A stretch of 64,000 nucleotides of DNA from Streptomyces changanensis (GTDB lineage: Bacteria > Actinomycetota > Actinomycetes > Streptomycetales > Streptomycetaceae): NCBI RefSeq assembly GCF_024600715.1, contig NZ_CP102332.1, positions 2,790,001-2,854,000 on the forward strand, given 5' to 3'. Shown here piece by piece: positions 26,080 through 35,245 of this stretch. Position 1 is the stretch's first letter. Each line of letters opens with the position of its first letter. The notes under the pieces were generated by a model, which was not told the DNA's origin, did not search any database, and saw only the letters and a list, made by a program, of their open reading frames with translations. The position numbers and the translations under genes were made by a program.

Positions 26080-26970
26080 ATGACGTCCTCCCGTACCCGC
26101 TCGCACCCGCCCACGCCGCCCCGGCCGCAGGTCCAGCCGCCGGCACGCCGTCCCGGGACGTCCTGCGCCCCAGGGGGGACGCCGCCGGCCCGCGGGCCTT
26201 CCCACCGCGCCCCGGCCCCTCCTCCCCCGCGCCTCCCGGTCCTTGCTCCCCCGCTCCCCCCTGTCCCTTCCGCTCCTCCCGCGTCTCCTCCCGTTCCTTC
26301 GCCGCCTCCGGCGGTCGCGTCGGTGCCGGAGACGTGCGCGGTGCCGCCCTTCGCCCCGGTGCGGGTGCGCGGCGGGCGGTACGGGTTACGGCGCGCGGTA
26401 CGGCGCAGGCGGCGGGCGCTGGCCGCCGGGCTCGCCATGACGGCCGCCGCGCTGGCCGCCTCGGGGTTCCGGGGGCCCGCTGCGCCGGGACGGCCGACGC
26501 CGGAGAGCGCCCACGCGGTCGCGGTCACGGCCCCGGCGCCCGACCGGCCGCCATTCGCGGCGGACCGTCAGCGGGCCGGCTCCGTCCGGGTCGCGGCACG
26601 CCCCGGCCCGCGCGGGCGGGCACCAGGCAGGACGGCGCTCGTGTCCGCGCCGGTACGGATCGCGGACGCGGAGACGGTGCGGCTGCTGAGCCCGGGCGAC
26701 CGGGTGGACGTGATCGCCGCGCCCGTCACCGCCCCGGGCACGGCGGCGGAGGACGGCGGCCCCCCGGCCCGGGTGGTGGCGTCGGGCGTCCGCGTGACGG
26801 AGGTACCGCGCCCGGAGGACGCGCCGGCGCACGGGGCGGGGACGGGAAACGAGTGGGCCGACGGCGGGACGGTCGGCGGCGCCCTGGTCGTCGTGGCCGT
26901 GCCGCGCCCGACCGCGACCGCGCTGGCGGCCGCGGCCGCCACGTCCCGGCTGGCGGTGACCCTGTGCTGA
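26080..26970 (+). CDS. Hypothetical protein with SAF/CpaB-RcpC-like C-terminal domain
   Basis: This is a 296-residue protein. The first 90 residues are Pro/Ala/Arg-rich and probably disordered. A hydrophobic, possibly membrane-anchoring, segment follows around residues 108-125 (LAAGLAMTAAALAASGF after an Arg cluster). The C-terminal half reads TALVSAPVRIADAETVRLLSPGDRVDVIAAP, then ARVVASGVRVTEVP and GGALVVVAVPRPTATALAAAAA, the pattern of SAF/RcpC domains found in Flp-pilus CpaB proteins. No other pilus genes are nearby, so a pilus role is unproven. GTG 26068 is an alternative start. Confidence 0.7.
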   Translation: MTSSRTRSHPPTPPRPQVQPPARRPGTSCAPGGTPPARGPSHRAPAPPPPRLPVLAPPLPPVPSAPPASPPVPSPPPAVASVPETCAVPPFAPVRVRGGRYGLRRAVRRRRRALAAGLAMTAAALAASGFRGPAAPGRPTPESAHAVAVTAPAPDRPPFAADRQRAGSVRVAARPGPRGRAPGRTALVSAPVRIADAETVRLLSPGDRVDVIAAPVTAPGTAAEDGGPPARVVASGVRVTEVPRPEDAPAHGAGTGNEWADGGTVGGALVVVAVPRPTATALAAAAATSRLAVTLC

Positions 26971-27105
26971 CCGCTCCACCACCCCGAGCGCCCACCCGTA
27001 CGGTCGGCCCGCCGCGTCACCGGTCCGTGCGTACGGATTGGACGGGCACGCTCCGGTCGCGGCGTAATGGCTCCGCCCACACGACACGCGACGAAAGGCA
27101 CCGGA

Positions 27106-27597
27106 GTGAGCCAGGAGAACAGGACGAGCCTGCTGGAGGGGTTCAAGGCGTTCCTGATGAGGGGGAACGTCGTCGATCTCGCGGTGGCCGTCGTCATCGG
27201 TGCCGCGTTCACCAACATCGTGAACAGCCTCGTGAAGGGGGTCATCAGCCCCATCGTCGGCGCCTTCGGCACCCAGAACCTGGAGAGCTACCAGTTCTGT
27301 CTGAAGGGTCCCTGCTCCGTACGGGGCGGCGAGGTCACCACCGGTGTCGCCATCCTGTGGGGCTCGGTGCTCAGCGCGACGCTCAGCTTCCTGATCACCG
27401 CCGCGGTGGTCTACTTCCTGATGGTGCTGCCCATGGCCAAGTACCTGGCGCGCAAGGCCGCGCGGGAGAAGGAGTTGCACGGCGCGCAGGACGCCGTGGA
27501 CGTGACGGAGCTGGACGTCCTCAAGGACATCCGAGAGGTGCTCGTCGCCCAGCGCGGCGACGAGACGGCCGGCCGGTCGGGGGTCCGCGCCCCGTAG
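27106..27597 (+). CDS. mscL: Large-conductance mechanosensitive channel MscL
   Basis: This 163-residue protein has the MscL pattern: cytoplasmic N-terminal helix (LEGFKAFLMRGNVVDLAVAV), TM1 with VIGAAFTNIVNSLVKGVISPI, a periplasmic loop with two Cys (YQFCLKGPCSV), TM2 around residues 85-110 and a charged C-terminal helix. It forms a homopentameric pore that releases solutes under osmotic downshock. The GTG at 27106 is preferred over the upstream ATG at 27067 because AAAGG lies 7 nt upstream and family homology starts here. The loop cysteines could form a disulphide, an uncommon feature. Confidence 0.92.
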   Translation: MSQENRTSLLEGFKAFLMRGNVVDLAVAVVIGAAFTNIVNSLVKGVISPIVGAFGTQNLESYQFCLKGPCSVRGGEVTTGVAILWGSVLSATLSFLITAAVVYFLMVLPMAKYLARKAAREKELHGAQDAVDVTELDVLKDIREVLVAQRGDETAGRSGVRAP

Positions 27598-27616
27598 CGG
27601 CGGACGGCGCGGTGGC

Positions 27617-27823
27617 TCAGAGGTGGTGCGGCGGCTTCTCGTCGAGGAAGCGGGCCAGATCGGCGGCCCCGCCGTCACCACCCGGAGCCCGCTCGCCCCA
27701 CCCACGGTCCGTATCGTCCGCGGATTGCTGGTCCAGCGGATCGTCGAAGACCAGGGCCGGCCTCTTCTTCGGCGCGGGCTGGTTCTCCGCATCTCGCGGT
27801 CCGGGGGCGGGGGCGGTACTCAT
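27617..27823 (-). CDS. Small acidic protein, unknown function
   Basis: This 68-residue protein is hydrophilic and acidic: MSTAPAPGPRDAENQPAP, then FDDPLDQQSADDTDRGWGER and the end DLARFLDEKPPHHL. It has no membrane segment or signal. It starts 95 bp from the divergent LtrA gene and ends 20 bp from mscL (convergent). The DDTDRGWGE and RFLDEKPPHHL stretches look conserved-protein-like rather than random, and the GC pattern supports coding. No function is known to me. Confidence 0.65.
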   Translation of the reverse strand: MSTAPAPGPRDAENQPAPKKRPALVFDDPLDQQSADDTDRGWGERAPGGDGGAADLARFLDEKPPHHL

Positions 27824-27917
27824 ACGTTCAGCCTACGCCCGGCGCCACTGGCCGCGTCGCGAACCGAGCAGCGCGTCACAGCCGTCGCGGCGTCCACCCT
27901 CTGCTGTGCTGTCCCCC

Positions 27918-29126
27918 ATGACGCACGAGCCCGCCGACGCCACACGCCCCTCACGGCCCCTACGGCCGCTGATCGCGCGCGACCGCGACCAGGAACACCG
28001 CGCCGCCACCCCCCTGGAACTCTTCTTCGACCTGTGCTTCGTCGTGGCGGTGGCGCAGGCCGGCATGCAACTGGTGCACGCGGTCGCCGAGGGACACGCG
28101 GGCGCGGGACTCCGGGACTACGCCATGGTGTTCTTCGCCATCTGGTGGGCGTGGATGAACTTCACCTGGTTCGCCTCGGCCTACGACAACGACGACGTCC
28201 TCTACCGGATCATGACGCTCCTGCAGATCGCGGGCGTTCTGATCCTCGCGGCCGGAATCTCCGACGCGTTCACCGACCACGACTTCCTGCTGGTGTGGCT
28301 GGGATACGCGGTGATGCGCGTCGCGCTCGCCTCGCAGTGGCTGCGCGCCGCCCGGCACGCGTCCGGCCCCGAGCGGACCACCGCCCTGCGGTACGCCGGC
28401 GGGGTGCTGGCCTGCCAGGCCGGGTGGAGTGCGCTGCTCTTCGCACCGGGCGCGGCCAAGCCGTGGGTGTTCCTGGTGATGGCGTGCGCCGAGATGACGG
28501 TGCCGCTGCTCGCCGAGCGCGGCCGCGGACGGAGCACCGCCTGGCACGCCCACCACATCGCGGAACGGTACGGACTGTTCACGATCATCGTGCTCGGCGA
28601 GAGCATCGCGGCGGCGACCGTCGCCGTGAAGGAGGGTGCGGCGGAGAACGACGCGCTGGACGATCTGCTGCCGATCGCGGTGGGCGGGCTGCTGCTCGTC
28701 TTCGCCGCCTGGTGGGTCTACTTCGTCGTCCCCGCGCACGCACGGCTGCGGACCACCGGCCGGGGCTTCCTGTGGGGGTACGGCCACTACCTGATCTTCG
28801 CTACGGCGGCCGCTGTCGGCGCCGGCGTCGAGGTGGCGGTGGAGCAGTCCGTCGGCAAGGCCCCCATCTCGGACACCGCGGCGGCCGCGGCGGTGACCCT
28901 CCCGGCGGCCCTGTACCTGCTGCTGGTGTGGGCGCTGCACGCCCGGTACTTCAAGTTCGGCATCGCGCAGCAGCTGGTCCTGCCGACCGCGGCACTGGGC
29001 GTGCTGCTCTGCACGTTCGCCGGTGACTGGGCGGTACTCGCCGCGGGCCTCGTGGCCACCGCCGCGGTCGCCACCGGCGTGACCCTGACGGCCCGCACGG
29101 CCACACACCGGACGGGCGTGGTCTGA
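27918..29126 (+). CDS. Low temperature requirement protein A (LtrA) family membrane protein
   Basis: This 402-residue polytopic protein carries the LtrA hallmarks ATPLELFFDLCFVVAVAQ, FAIWWAWMNFTWFASAYDNDD, HIAERYGLFTIIVLGES and about 10-12 membrane helices. The family was named from a Listeria cold-growth locus; its biochemical activity is not established. The start ATG 27918 follows a CTGCTGTGCTGTCCCCC leader with no clear Shine-Dalgarno. Confidence 0.92.
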   Translation: MTHEPADATRPSRPLRPLIARDRDQEHRAATPLELFFDLCFVVAVAQAGMQLVHAVAEGHAGAGLRDYAMVFFAIWWAWMNFTWFASAYDNDDVLYRIMTLLQIAGVLILAAGISDAFTDHDFLLVWLGYAVMRVALASQWLRAARHASGPERTTALRYAGGVLACQAGWSALLFAPGAAKPWVFLVMACAEMTVPLLAERGRGRSTAWHAHHIAERYGLFTIIVLGESIAAATVAVKEGAAENDALDDLLPIAVGGLLLVFAAWWVYFVVPAHARLRTTGRGFLWGYGHYLIFATAAAVGAGVEVAVEQSVGKAPISDTAAAAAVTLPAALYLLLVWALHARYFKFGIAQQLVLPTAALGVLLCTFAGDWAVLAAGLVATAAVATGVTLTARTATHRTGVV

Positions 29127-29149
29127 CGGCCCGCAGCGGTACGCGCGGG

Positions 29150-29220
29150 AGAGGAAGGGGTGGGGCGCGGACGGGGGGAAGGGGCGGGGCGGGAGGGGGC
29201 GGGGGTGGGGGGGGGAGGCC
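29150..29220 (+). repeat. G-run tract with quadruplex potential
   Basis: Between ltrA and the P1 peptidase the plus strand contains many G runs of 3-8 within about 70 nt. This is capable in principle of G-quadruplex formation in the transcript or non-template strand. It lies about 80 nt upstream of the peptidase start. Confidence 0.5.
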
Positions 29221-29295
29221 CCCTCCGGGTGTGCTTCGGCGTGATCCGTGCAGGCGTGGTGCCGCTCATGGATCCGCGCGTGCTAGGCAGAGGGC

Positions 29296-30653
29296 ATGGA
29301 CGACGCGAGGGTGACGGGGCACGGGGCGGATGGCGCGGACGGGCCTGCGGGAGGGTCCCCAGAGGATCCTGCGGACAGGCCTGCGGACGGGCCTGCGGGG
29401 CGGGTGGACGGGCCCGCGGCGAGGACCCTGGGGCGGCTGGACGGGCCCGCCGAGGAGGCCGCAGGGCGGGCAAACGGGCCCGCCGAGGAGGCCGTGGGGC
29501 GGGCGGACGGACCCGCGGAGACGGCCGCGGGCTGGAGGGACGGGCTGACCGACGTGGTCGGGCTGCGGGTCGGGCACGCGCGGGTGCCGGGTGACGGGGC
29601 GCTGAGCGGGACGACGGTCGTGTTGGCGCCGGAGGGTGGCGCCGTCGCCGCGGTCGACGTGCGGGGTGGCGGGCCGGGGACCCGGGAGACGGACGCGTTG
29701 GACCCGCGCAACCTGGTGCAGCGGGTCGAGGCCGTGGTCCTCACCGGCGGCAGTGCCTTCGGGCTGGAGGCGGCCTCGGGGGTGATGGCGTGGCTGGAGG
29801 AGCGGGGGCGGGGCGTGCGCGTGGGGCCGGAGCCCACGCACGTGGTGCCGGTGGTGCCGGCGGCGTGTCTGTTCGACCTGGGGCGGGGTGGTGACTGGGG
29901 GCGCGGCCGGGCGCGGCGACCGGTCGGGCGGCGGTGGAGGCGGCCGCGGCGACCGAGCCGGGGGCGCCGGTGGTGTGCGGGTGCGTGGGGGCCGGTACGG
30001 GTGCGGTGGTCGGTGGGTTCCGGGGTGGGGTGGGCTCGGCGAGCGTGGTGCTGAAGGGGTCCGGGGTGACGGTGGGGGCGCTGGTGGTGGCGAACGGTGT
30101 GGGGTCGCCGGTGGACCCGGGGACGGGGGTGTTGTACGGGGCGTACGGTGATCCGTCCTTCGCGGCGGGGGGCGCGCACGGCGGTGCGCCCGCGTACCCT
30201 TCGCCCGAGGTGCGCGCTGCGGCGGCGCTGCGGCTCGCGGAGGCGCGTGAGCGCAGTGGGATGCCACCGATGAACACGACGCTGGTCGTGGTGGGTACGG
30301 ACGCGGAACTGACCCGGGCTCAGGCGCAGAAGGTCGCGGGTACGGCGCACGACGGCATCGCGCGCGCCGTGCGGCCGGTGCACCTGCTGAACGACGGGGA
30401 CACGGTGTTCGCCCTGGCGACCGGCGTGCGCCCGCTCACCGAGGGGCGCGATCCGCTGGCGTTGAACGGGGTGCTGGCGGCGGCCGCGGACGTGGTGGCG
30501 CGGGCGATCGTCCGGGCGGTGCTGGCGGCGCGGGGTACGGCGGGCCCGGGCGGGGAATTCCCCTCGTACGGGGAGCTGTACGGCGCTCTGCCGGGACTGG
30601 GCCGGGCGGATGGCCGCGGCGGGTCGAACGGGTCCGTGGGGCCGGGTCGTTGA
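29296..30653 (+). pseudogene. P1 family peptidase (DmpA/NylC-type), frameshifted
   Basis: The ATG at 29296 opens a frame of about 200 codons. After a repeat-rich N-terminus it reads LTDVVGLRVGHARV, VLTGGSAFGLEAASGVMAWLEE and CLFDLGRGGDWG, typical of P1/S58 peptidases. Near 29900 it turns into Arg/Trp noise. The -1 frame continues the family sequence from GARPGAATGRAAVEAAAAT through PPMNTTLVVVGTD (Asn-Thr autocleavage site as in NylC) and LNDGDTVFALATG to TGA at 30653. A single G missing from the run at 29897-29901 explains it. The family are self-processing N-terminal nucleophile aminopeptidases or amidases. If the base is restored, the protein is about 452 residues. Confidence 0.8.
29365..29540 (+). 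repeat. Imperfect tandem repeat encoding the P1 peptidase N-terminus
   Basis: Degenerate 36-45-bp units encode a 12-15-residue motif, seen as RLDGPAEEAAG, RANGPAEEAVG and RADGPAETAAG. The repeat makes a hydrophilic extension of about 70 residues not expected in the core peptidase fold. The true start may lie downstream of it. Confidence 0.6.
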
Positions 30654-30786
30654 GGTGTGCGGTGGGGGGCGCGCGGGAACTCGCTTCGTGCGCCCTTCGT
30701 TTTGTGGAAGCCGGACGCGTTGTCGTACCGAGGCACTACCTTGAGCAAGCATCGAGTAACACGCGGCGACGGCCTGGAGACCCATC

Positions 30787-31563
30787 TTGAACGATCCGAT
30801 CGAGCGGAACGATCCGTACGAGACCACGGAGACGCACGTCGAGCGACTCCTGGGGCGGGCGCTCAACTCCTTCGACCTGCCCGATGCCCTGGTCGAGCGG
30901 CTGCAGTCGGCGCTGGCCCACGCGAGCGCGCTGCACGCGTCGCACCACAGCGCGGTGCTGCACCGTGTGACGTACCGGCACACGTACCTGCTGGCCGACG
31001 GTTCGTCGGTGACGCTGTGGGAGCTGGTCCACCACGTCGGCGCGGACGGTGAGGACCACCATGAGCTGTACGTGGACGAGGCGGAGGTGCGGGTGGCCGC
31101 GGCGCACCTGTCGGAGGCGCTGGGTTTCCCCGAGGTGGTGGCCGTCGCCGATCCGCTGGACGACGACCTCGACGCGGACCTGGAGCTGCTGAGCGCGCTG
31201 CTGGTGCGTCCGCCGGCGCCCGCGCCGCGCACGTACGTGCCGGACGAGTCGGCTGACCACGCGCGCCGGGTGCTGCGCCGCGCGGAGAACGCCGACCGGC
31301 CGGGTGAGGCGGTCGCGGCGCGGCTGCGCGGGGCGTTCGCCCACCACATCCAGCAGGTGTTCGGCCGGCAGTGCGGTGTGGCGGGTGGCAGGGACGCGGG
31401 GTTCTCGCTGTACGAGCACGCGTTCCTGCTGCTGGACGGGAGCGAGATGAGCGTGTGGGAGGTCGAGCACACGGCGACGCCGGACGGCCGTCACATGTGC
31501 GAGGTGTACGAGGACGAGCGGGCGGCGCGCACGGCGATGGAGTCACGCGCCCGGGTGCGCTGA
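30787..31563 (+). CDS. DUF6227-like Streptomyces protein with internal duplication
   Basis: This 258-residue protein starts at TTG 30787 with GGAGA about 8 nt upstream. The N-terminus has VERLLGRALNSFDLPDALVERL. Two similar modules follow: YRHTYLLADGSSVTLWELVHH with ELYVDEAEVRVAA, and YEHAFLLLDGSEMSVWEVEHT with EVYEDERAARTAM. This is an obvious duplication within one chain, with a Pro/acidic linker between the copies. There are no membrane segments or catalytic motifs. It resembles a widespread Streptomyces family (DUF6227, from memory) of unknown role. Confidence 0.82.
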   Translation: MNDPIERNDPYETTETHVERLLGRALNSFDLPDALVERLQSALAHASALHASHHSAVLHRVTYRHTYLLADGSSVTLWELVHHVGADGEDHHELYVDEAEVRVAAAHLSEALGFPEVVAVADPLDDDLDADLELLSALLVRPPAPAPRTYVPDESADHARRVLRRAENADRPGEAVAARLRGAFAHHIQQVFGRQCGVAGGRDAGFSLYEHAFLLLDGSEMSVWEVEHTATPDGRHMCEVYEDERAARTAMESRARVR

Positions 31564-31891
31564 GGGCCGGTGGCGGGGCGCGCGGCCCCGGTGGCCGGCG
31601 GGTCGCCGGTGGCCGGCGGGTCGCCCGCCCCCCGGCCCCGGTGCGCTGGGGTCCGCGGCGTGGCGCGACCGCGGGGTTTCGGCCGGGGTGCCGGGGGCCG
31701 GAGCGCGGGGCTTGGCCGATGTGTGGCCACCCGGCGGGGTGCGGGACCGGACGGCGGGGTTCGACCGGGGTGCGGGGGACGGACCGGGGTGCGGGGGACG
31801 GACCCGCCGAGTGTCCGACGGGGGGTGAACCGTGGGCCGGCGGGCGGCCGGGGCCCGCGGTGAGTGCGGGCCCCGGCTCGCGCGAGGGCGG
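31564..31891. other. Convergent gap with short tandem repeats, no gene
   Basis: This 328-bp stretch separates the DUF6227-like gene from convergent fruA. It contains a doubled CGGTGGCCGGCGGGTCGC unit near 31590-31625 and a doubled ACCGGGGTGCGGGGGACGG unit near 31766-31805. No coding frame is supported. Confidence 0.5.
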
Positions 31892-34282
31892 TCAGCTCGC
31901 TGCTGCCGCCGCCTCCTGCCCCGCCTCGGCCGTCCCGCCCGCCGGCTCGGCGGGCGTGCCGGTCGCCGGGGTCCTGCGGGTGCTCTTGAGGAGGATGACC
32001 AGAGCCGCGCCGACGGCCGTGCCCGCGACGATCGCCAGGAGGTACGGGAAGGCGTTGCCGATCAGCGGGACGACGAAGACGCCGCCGTGCGGGGCGCGCA
32101 GGGTGGCGCCGAAGGCCATGGACAGGGCGCCCGTGACGGCGCCGCCCGCCATCACCGACGGGATGACCCGCAGCGGGTCGGCCGCCGCGAACGGGATCGC
32201 GCCCTCGGAGACGAACGACGCGCCCAGCACCCACGCGGCCTTGCCGTTCTCGCGCTCCGCCTTCGTGAAGAGCCGTCCGCGCACGGTGGTGGCCAGCGCC
32301 AACGCGAGCGGCGGCACCATGCCGGCGGCCATCACCGCGGCCATGACCTTCAGGGAGCCGTCGTTCGGGGTGGCGAGGCCGCCCACGGCGAAGGCGTACG
32401 CGACCTTGTTGACCGGGCCGCCCAGGTCGAAGCACATCATCAGGCCCAGCAGCGCGCCGAGGAGGACGGCGTTCGCGCCGGACAGGCCGGACAGCCACTC
32501 CGTGAGGGCCTTCTGGAGCGTGGCGATCGGCTTGCCCACCACCAGGAACATCAGGAAGCCGACCACCGCCGACCCCAGCAGCGGGATGATCACCACGGGC
32601 ATGACGCCCCGCAGCGCGGGCGGGACGCGCAGCCGTTGGACGGCCAGGACGACGGCGCCCGCGAGGAGGCCGGCCGCCAGGCCGCCGAGGAACCCCGCCT
32701 CGACGGTGAGCGCGACGGCCCCGCCGACGAAGCCCGGCACCAGACCGGGGCGGTCCGCCATGCCGTACGCGATGTACCCGGCCAGGACGGGGACGAGGAA
32801 GCCGAACGCCAGGCCGCCCGTCTGGAACATGAGGGCCGCCCAGCTGTCCGCCTGCCCCCAGGCGAAGTGCTCGGCGACGGACGGCGCCTTGTCGATGTCC
32901 CAGCCGCCGAGGGCGAAGCCCAGGGCGATGAGCAGGCCGCCCGCGGCGACGAAGGGGACCATGTAGCTGACCCCGGACATGAGCCACGTGCGGAGCTTGG
33001 TGCCGTAGCCGTCGCCGGGCTCGCCGGCCCGGCCGACCGGCGTACCGACCGAGGGGCCGCGCGGGGTGGCGTCGGGGGTGGGCGTTCCGCCGTGTTCCGC
33101 CAGGGCGCGGAGCTCGGCGACCAGTTCGGCGGCGCGGTTGACGCCGGCCTTCACGCCGACGTCGACGGTCGGCTTGCCGGCGAAGCGTTCCCGGTCGCGT
33201 ACCGGCACGTCGTGGGCGAGGATCACGCCGTCGGCCGCGGCGATGACGGCCGGGTCGAGGCGGGTGAAGCCGGCCGAGCCCTGCGTCTCGACGGTCACCT
33301 CCACCCCGGCGTCCCGTCCGGCCCGTTCCAGGGCCTCCGCCGCCATGTAGGTGTGCGCGATGCCGGTGGGGCAGGAGGTGACGGCGACGATACGGAAGGG
33401 GGTACCGGCCCCGCCGGGGGCTCCGGCGACGGGGCCGGGGGCTGCCGCGTCACCCGGGACGGGTGGGCCGTCTGGGCCTTCCGCGCCACCCGGCCCGGCG
33501 CCACCCGGCACCGTGCCGTCCGCCGGGGCGGTGGCATCCGTCGGGGTCGTGTCGCCCGCCGGGGTGGTGGCGCCCGCCGGGGTGGTGGCGCCCGCCGGGG
33601 TGGTGGCGCCCGTCGGAGCGGTGCCGTCCGCCGGAGCGGTGCCGTCCGTCGGAGCGGTGGCGCCCGCCGCGTCCGTACGGCCGCTCCCGTCCGTGCGGTC
33701 GGACCCGTCCGTGCGATCGGACCCGCCCGTACGGTCGCCCCCGTGGTGCCCGCCCGGGCCGGCGGACCCGTCGGTGCCGCCCGCGCCGGGGGCGTCCGCG
33801 CCTTCGCGGTGGTCGGTCGCGGTGGCGCCCGCCGGGGGCGGTTCCTCGCCGCGTATGCGTGCCGCCGCCCGCTCCGGGTCCGTCTCCGCGCGCAGCGCCG
33901 TCGTGAACCGCTCGTCCATCAGACGGCGGGCCAGGGACGACAGGATCGTCAGGTGGGCGTCGTCGGCGCCGGCGGGGGCCGCGATCAAGAAGATCAGGTC
34001 CGCGGGCCCGTCGGGGGCACCGAAGTCGATGCCGTGGGGGGCGCGGCCGAACGCCAGGGTCGGCTCGGTCACGTGGGTGCTGCGGCAGTGCGGGATGCCG
34101 ATGCCGCCTTCGAGGCCGGTCGGCATCTGGGCCTCGCGGGCCGCCACGTCGGCGAGGAAGCCGTCCACGTCGGTGACGCGCCCGAGGGACGCCATGCGCG
34201 CGGCCAGCGAACGGGCCGCTTCCTCCTTGGTGTGCGCGGCCAGGTCGAGGTCGACCAGGCCACCGGTGATCATGTCGCTCAT
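31892..34282 (-). CDS. fruA: PTS fructose transporter, fused EIIA-EIIB-EIIC
   Basis: This is a 796-residue phosphotransferase permease. The EIIA domain occupies residues 1-150, with phospho-acceptor His65 in GIGIPHCRSTH. A Thr/Ala/Pro/Gly/Asp-rich repeat linker (TAPADGT, TTPAGAT units) spans about residues 150-290. EIIB has phospho-Cys304 in VAVTSCPTGIAHTYMAAEAL, and EIIC (about residues 415-780) has eight or more helices and the substrate-site motif SEGAIPFAAADP. It imports fructose while making fructose-1-phosphate, fed by HPr. It is last in the minus-strand operon fruR-fruK-fruA, 24 nt after fruK. The linker is much longer than usual. Confidence 0.95.
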   Translation of the reverse strand: MSDMITGGLVDLDLAAHTKEEAARSLAARMASLGRVTDVDGFLADVAAREAQMPTGLEGGIGIPHCRSTHVTEPTLAFGRAPHGIDFGAPDGPADLIFLIAAPAGADDAHLTILSSLARRLMDERFTTALRAETDPERAAARIRGEEPPPAGATATDHREGADAPGAGGTDGSAGPGGHHGGDRTGGSDRTDGSDRTDGSGRTDAAGATAPTDGTAPADGTAPTGATTPAGATTPAGATTPAGDTTPTDATAPADGTVPGGAGPGGAEGPDGPPVPGDAAAPGPVAGAPGGAGTPFRIVAVTSCPTGIAHTYMAAEALERAGRDAGVEVTVETQGSAGFTRLDPAVIAAADGVILAHDVPVRDRERFAGKPTVDVGVKAGVNRAAELVAELRALAEHGGTPTPDATPRGPSVGTPVGRAGEPGDGYGTKLRTWLMSGVSYMVPFVAAGGLLIALGFALGGWDIDKAPSVAEHFAWGQADSWAALMFQTGGLAFGFLVPVLAGYIAYGMADRPGLVPGFVGGAVALTVEAGFLGGLAAGLLAGAVVLAVQRLRVPPALRGVMPVVIIPLLGSAVVGFLMFLVVGKPIATLQKALTEWLSGLSGANAVLLGALLGLMMCFDLGGPVNKVAYAFAVGGLATPNDGSLKVMAAVMAAGMVPPLALALATTVRGRLFTKAERENGKAAWVLGASFVSEGAIPFAAADPLRVIPSVMAGGAVTGALSMAFGATLRAPHGGVFVVPLIGNAFPYLLAIVAGTAVGAALVILLKSTRRTPATGTPAEPAGGTAEAGQEAAAAAS

Positions 34283-34306
34283 CGCGGGCTCCTCTCGCTC
34301 AGCTCG

Positions 34307-35245
34307 TCACGCGGAGAGCGCGCGGTCGAGGGGGACGTCGGTGGTCACGGTGACGGCCGACGGGTCCAGGTCGGCGGGGGTGGGCATCTGGCTGCCGGGA
34401 AGGCGTACGGCGGCGGCGCCGTGGGCGACGGCGGCCGCGAGGGCCTCAGGGCCCCGGCCGCCCGCCGCGAGGAAGCCGGCCAGGGAGGCGTCCCCGGCGC
34501 CGACGTCGCTGCGGACGACGCTGACCGGGGCGTGCCCGTACCAGGTCCCGGTGTCGGAGACGAGGAGCTGGCCGTCGGCGCCGAGGCTGGCCAGGACGGC
34601 GCCCGCGCCGGCCGCGCGCAGTTCGTCGGCGGCCTTCAGCGCGTCGCCGACGGTGGCGAGGGGGCGGCCGACGGCCTCGGCGAGCTCCTGGGCGTTGGGC
34701 TTGATGACGTCGGGGCGGCCGCGCAGGGCGGCCGGCAGGGAGGGGCCGGACGTGTCGAGGGCCGTGCGGGAGCCGTGTCCGTGGACGCGGGTGACGAGGT
34801 CGGCGTACCAGGCGGGGGCGAGGCCCTGGGGGAGGCTGCCGCAGCAGGCGACCCAGTCGGCGTCGGGGGCGTGGGTGCCGACGGCGGCGAGGAGCGCCTC
34901 GGACTCGCCGGGGGTGAGGCGCGGCCCCGGCGCGTTGATCTTGGTGAGGGTGCCGTCGGGTTCGGCGACGGCGATGTTGGAGCGGGTGTGGCCGCCGAGG
35001 CGCACGGGGGCGACGGGGATCTCCTGCCGGGCGAGGAGTTCCGCGACGAGGGCGCCGGGGGCACCGCCGAGCGGGACGATCGCGAGGGTGCGGTGTCCGG
35101 CGGCGGCGACGGCGCGGGAGACGTTGACGCCCTTGCCGCCGGGGTCGACGCGTTCGCCGGTGGCGCGCAGCACCTCGCCGCGCTCCAGGGCCGGGACCTC
35201 GTAGGTCCGGTCGAGGGAGGGGTTGGGGGTGACGGTGAGGATCAT
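34307..35245 (-). CDS. fruK: 1-phosphofructokinase
   Basis: This 312-residue PfkB-family kinase opens MILTVTPNPSLDRTYEV. It has the substrate loop GGKGVNVSRAVAAAG and the catalytic C-terminal signature SVVRSDVGAGDASLAGFLA with the base Asp in GAGDA. It phosphorylates fructose-1-phosphate to fructose-1,6-bisphosphate. The ATG start overlaps the fruR stop in an ATGA arrangement, giving translational coupling. Confidence 0.95.
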   Translation of the reverse strand: MILTVTPNPSLDRTYEVPALERGEVLRATGERVDPGGKGVNVSRAVAAAGHRTLAIVPLGGAPGALVAELLARQEIPVAPVRLGGHTRSNIAVAEPDGTLTKINAPGPRLTPGESEALLAAVGTHAPDADWVACCGSLPQGLAPAWYADLVTRVHGHGSRTALDTSGPSLPAALRGRPDVIKPNAQELAEAVGRPLATVGDALKAADELRAAGAGAVLASLGADGQLLVSDTGTWYGHAPVSVVRSDVGAGDASLAGFLAAGGRGPEALAAAVAHGAAAVRLPGSQMPTPADLDPSAVTVTTDVPLDRALSA

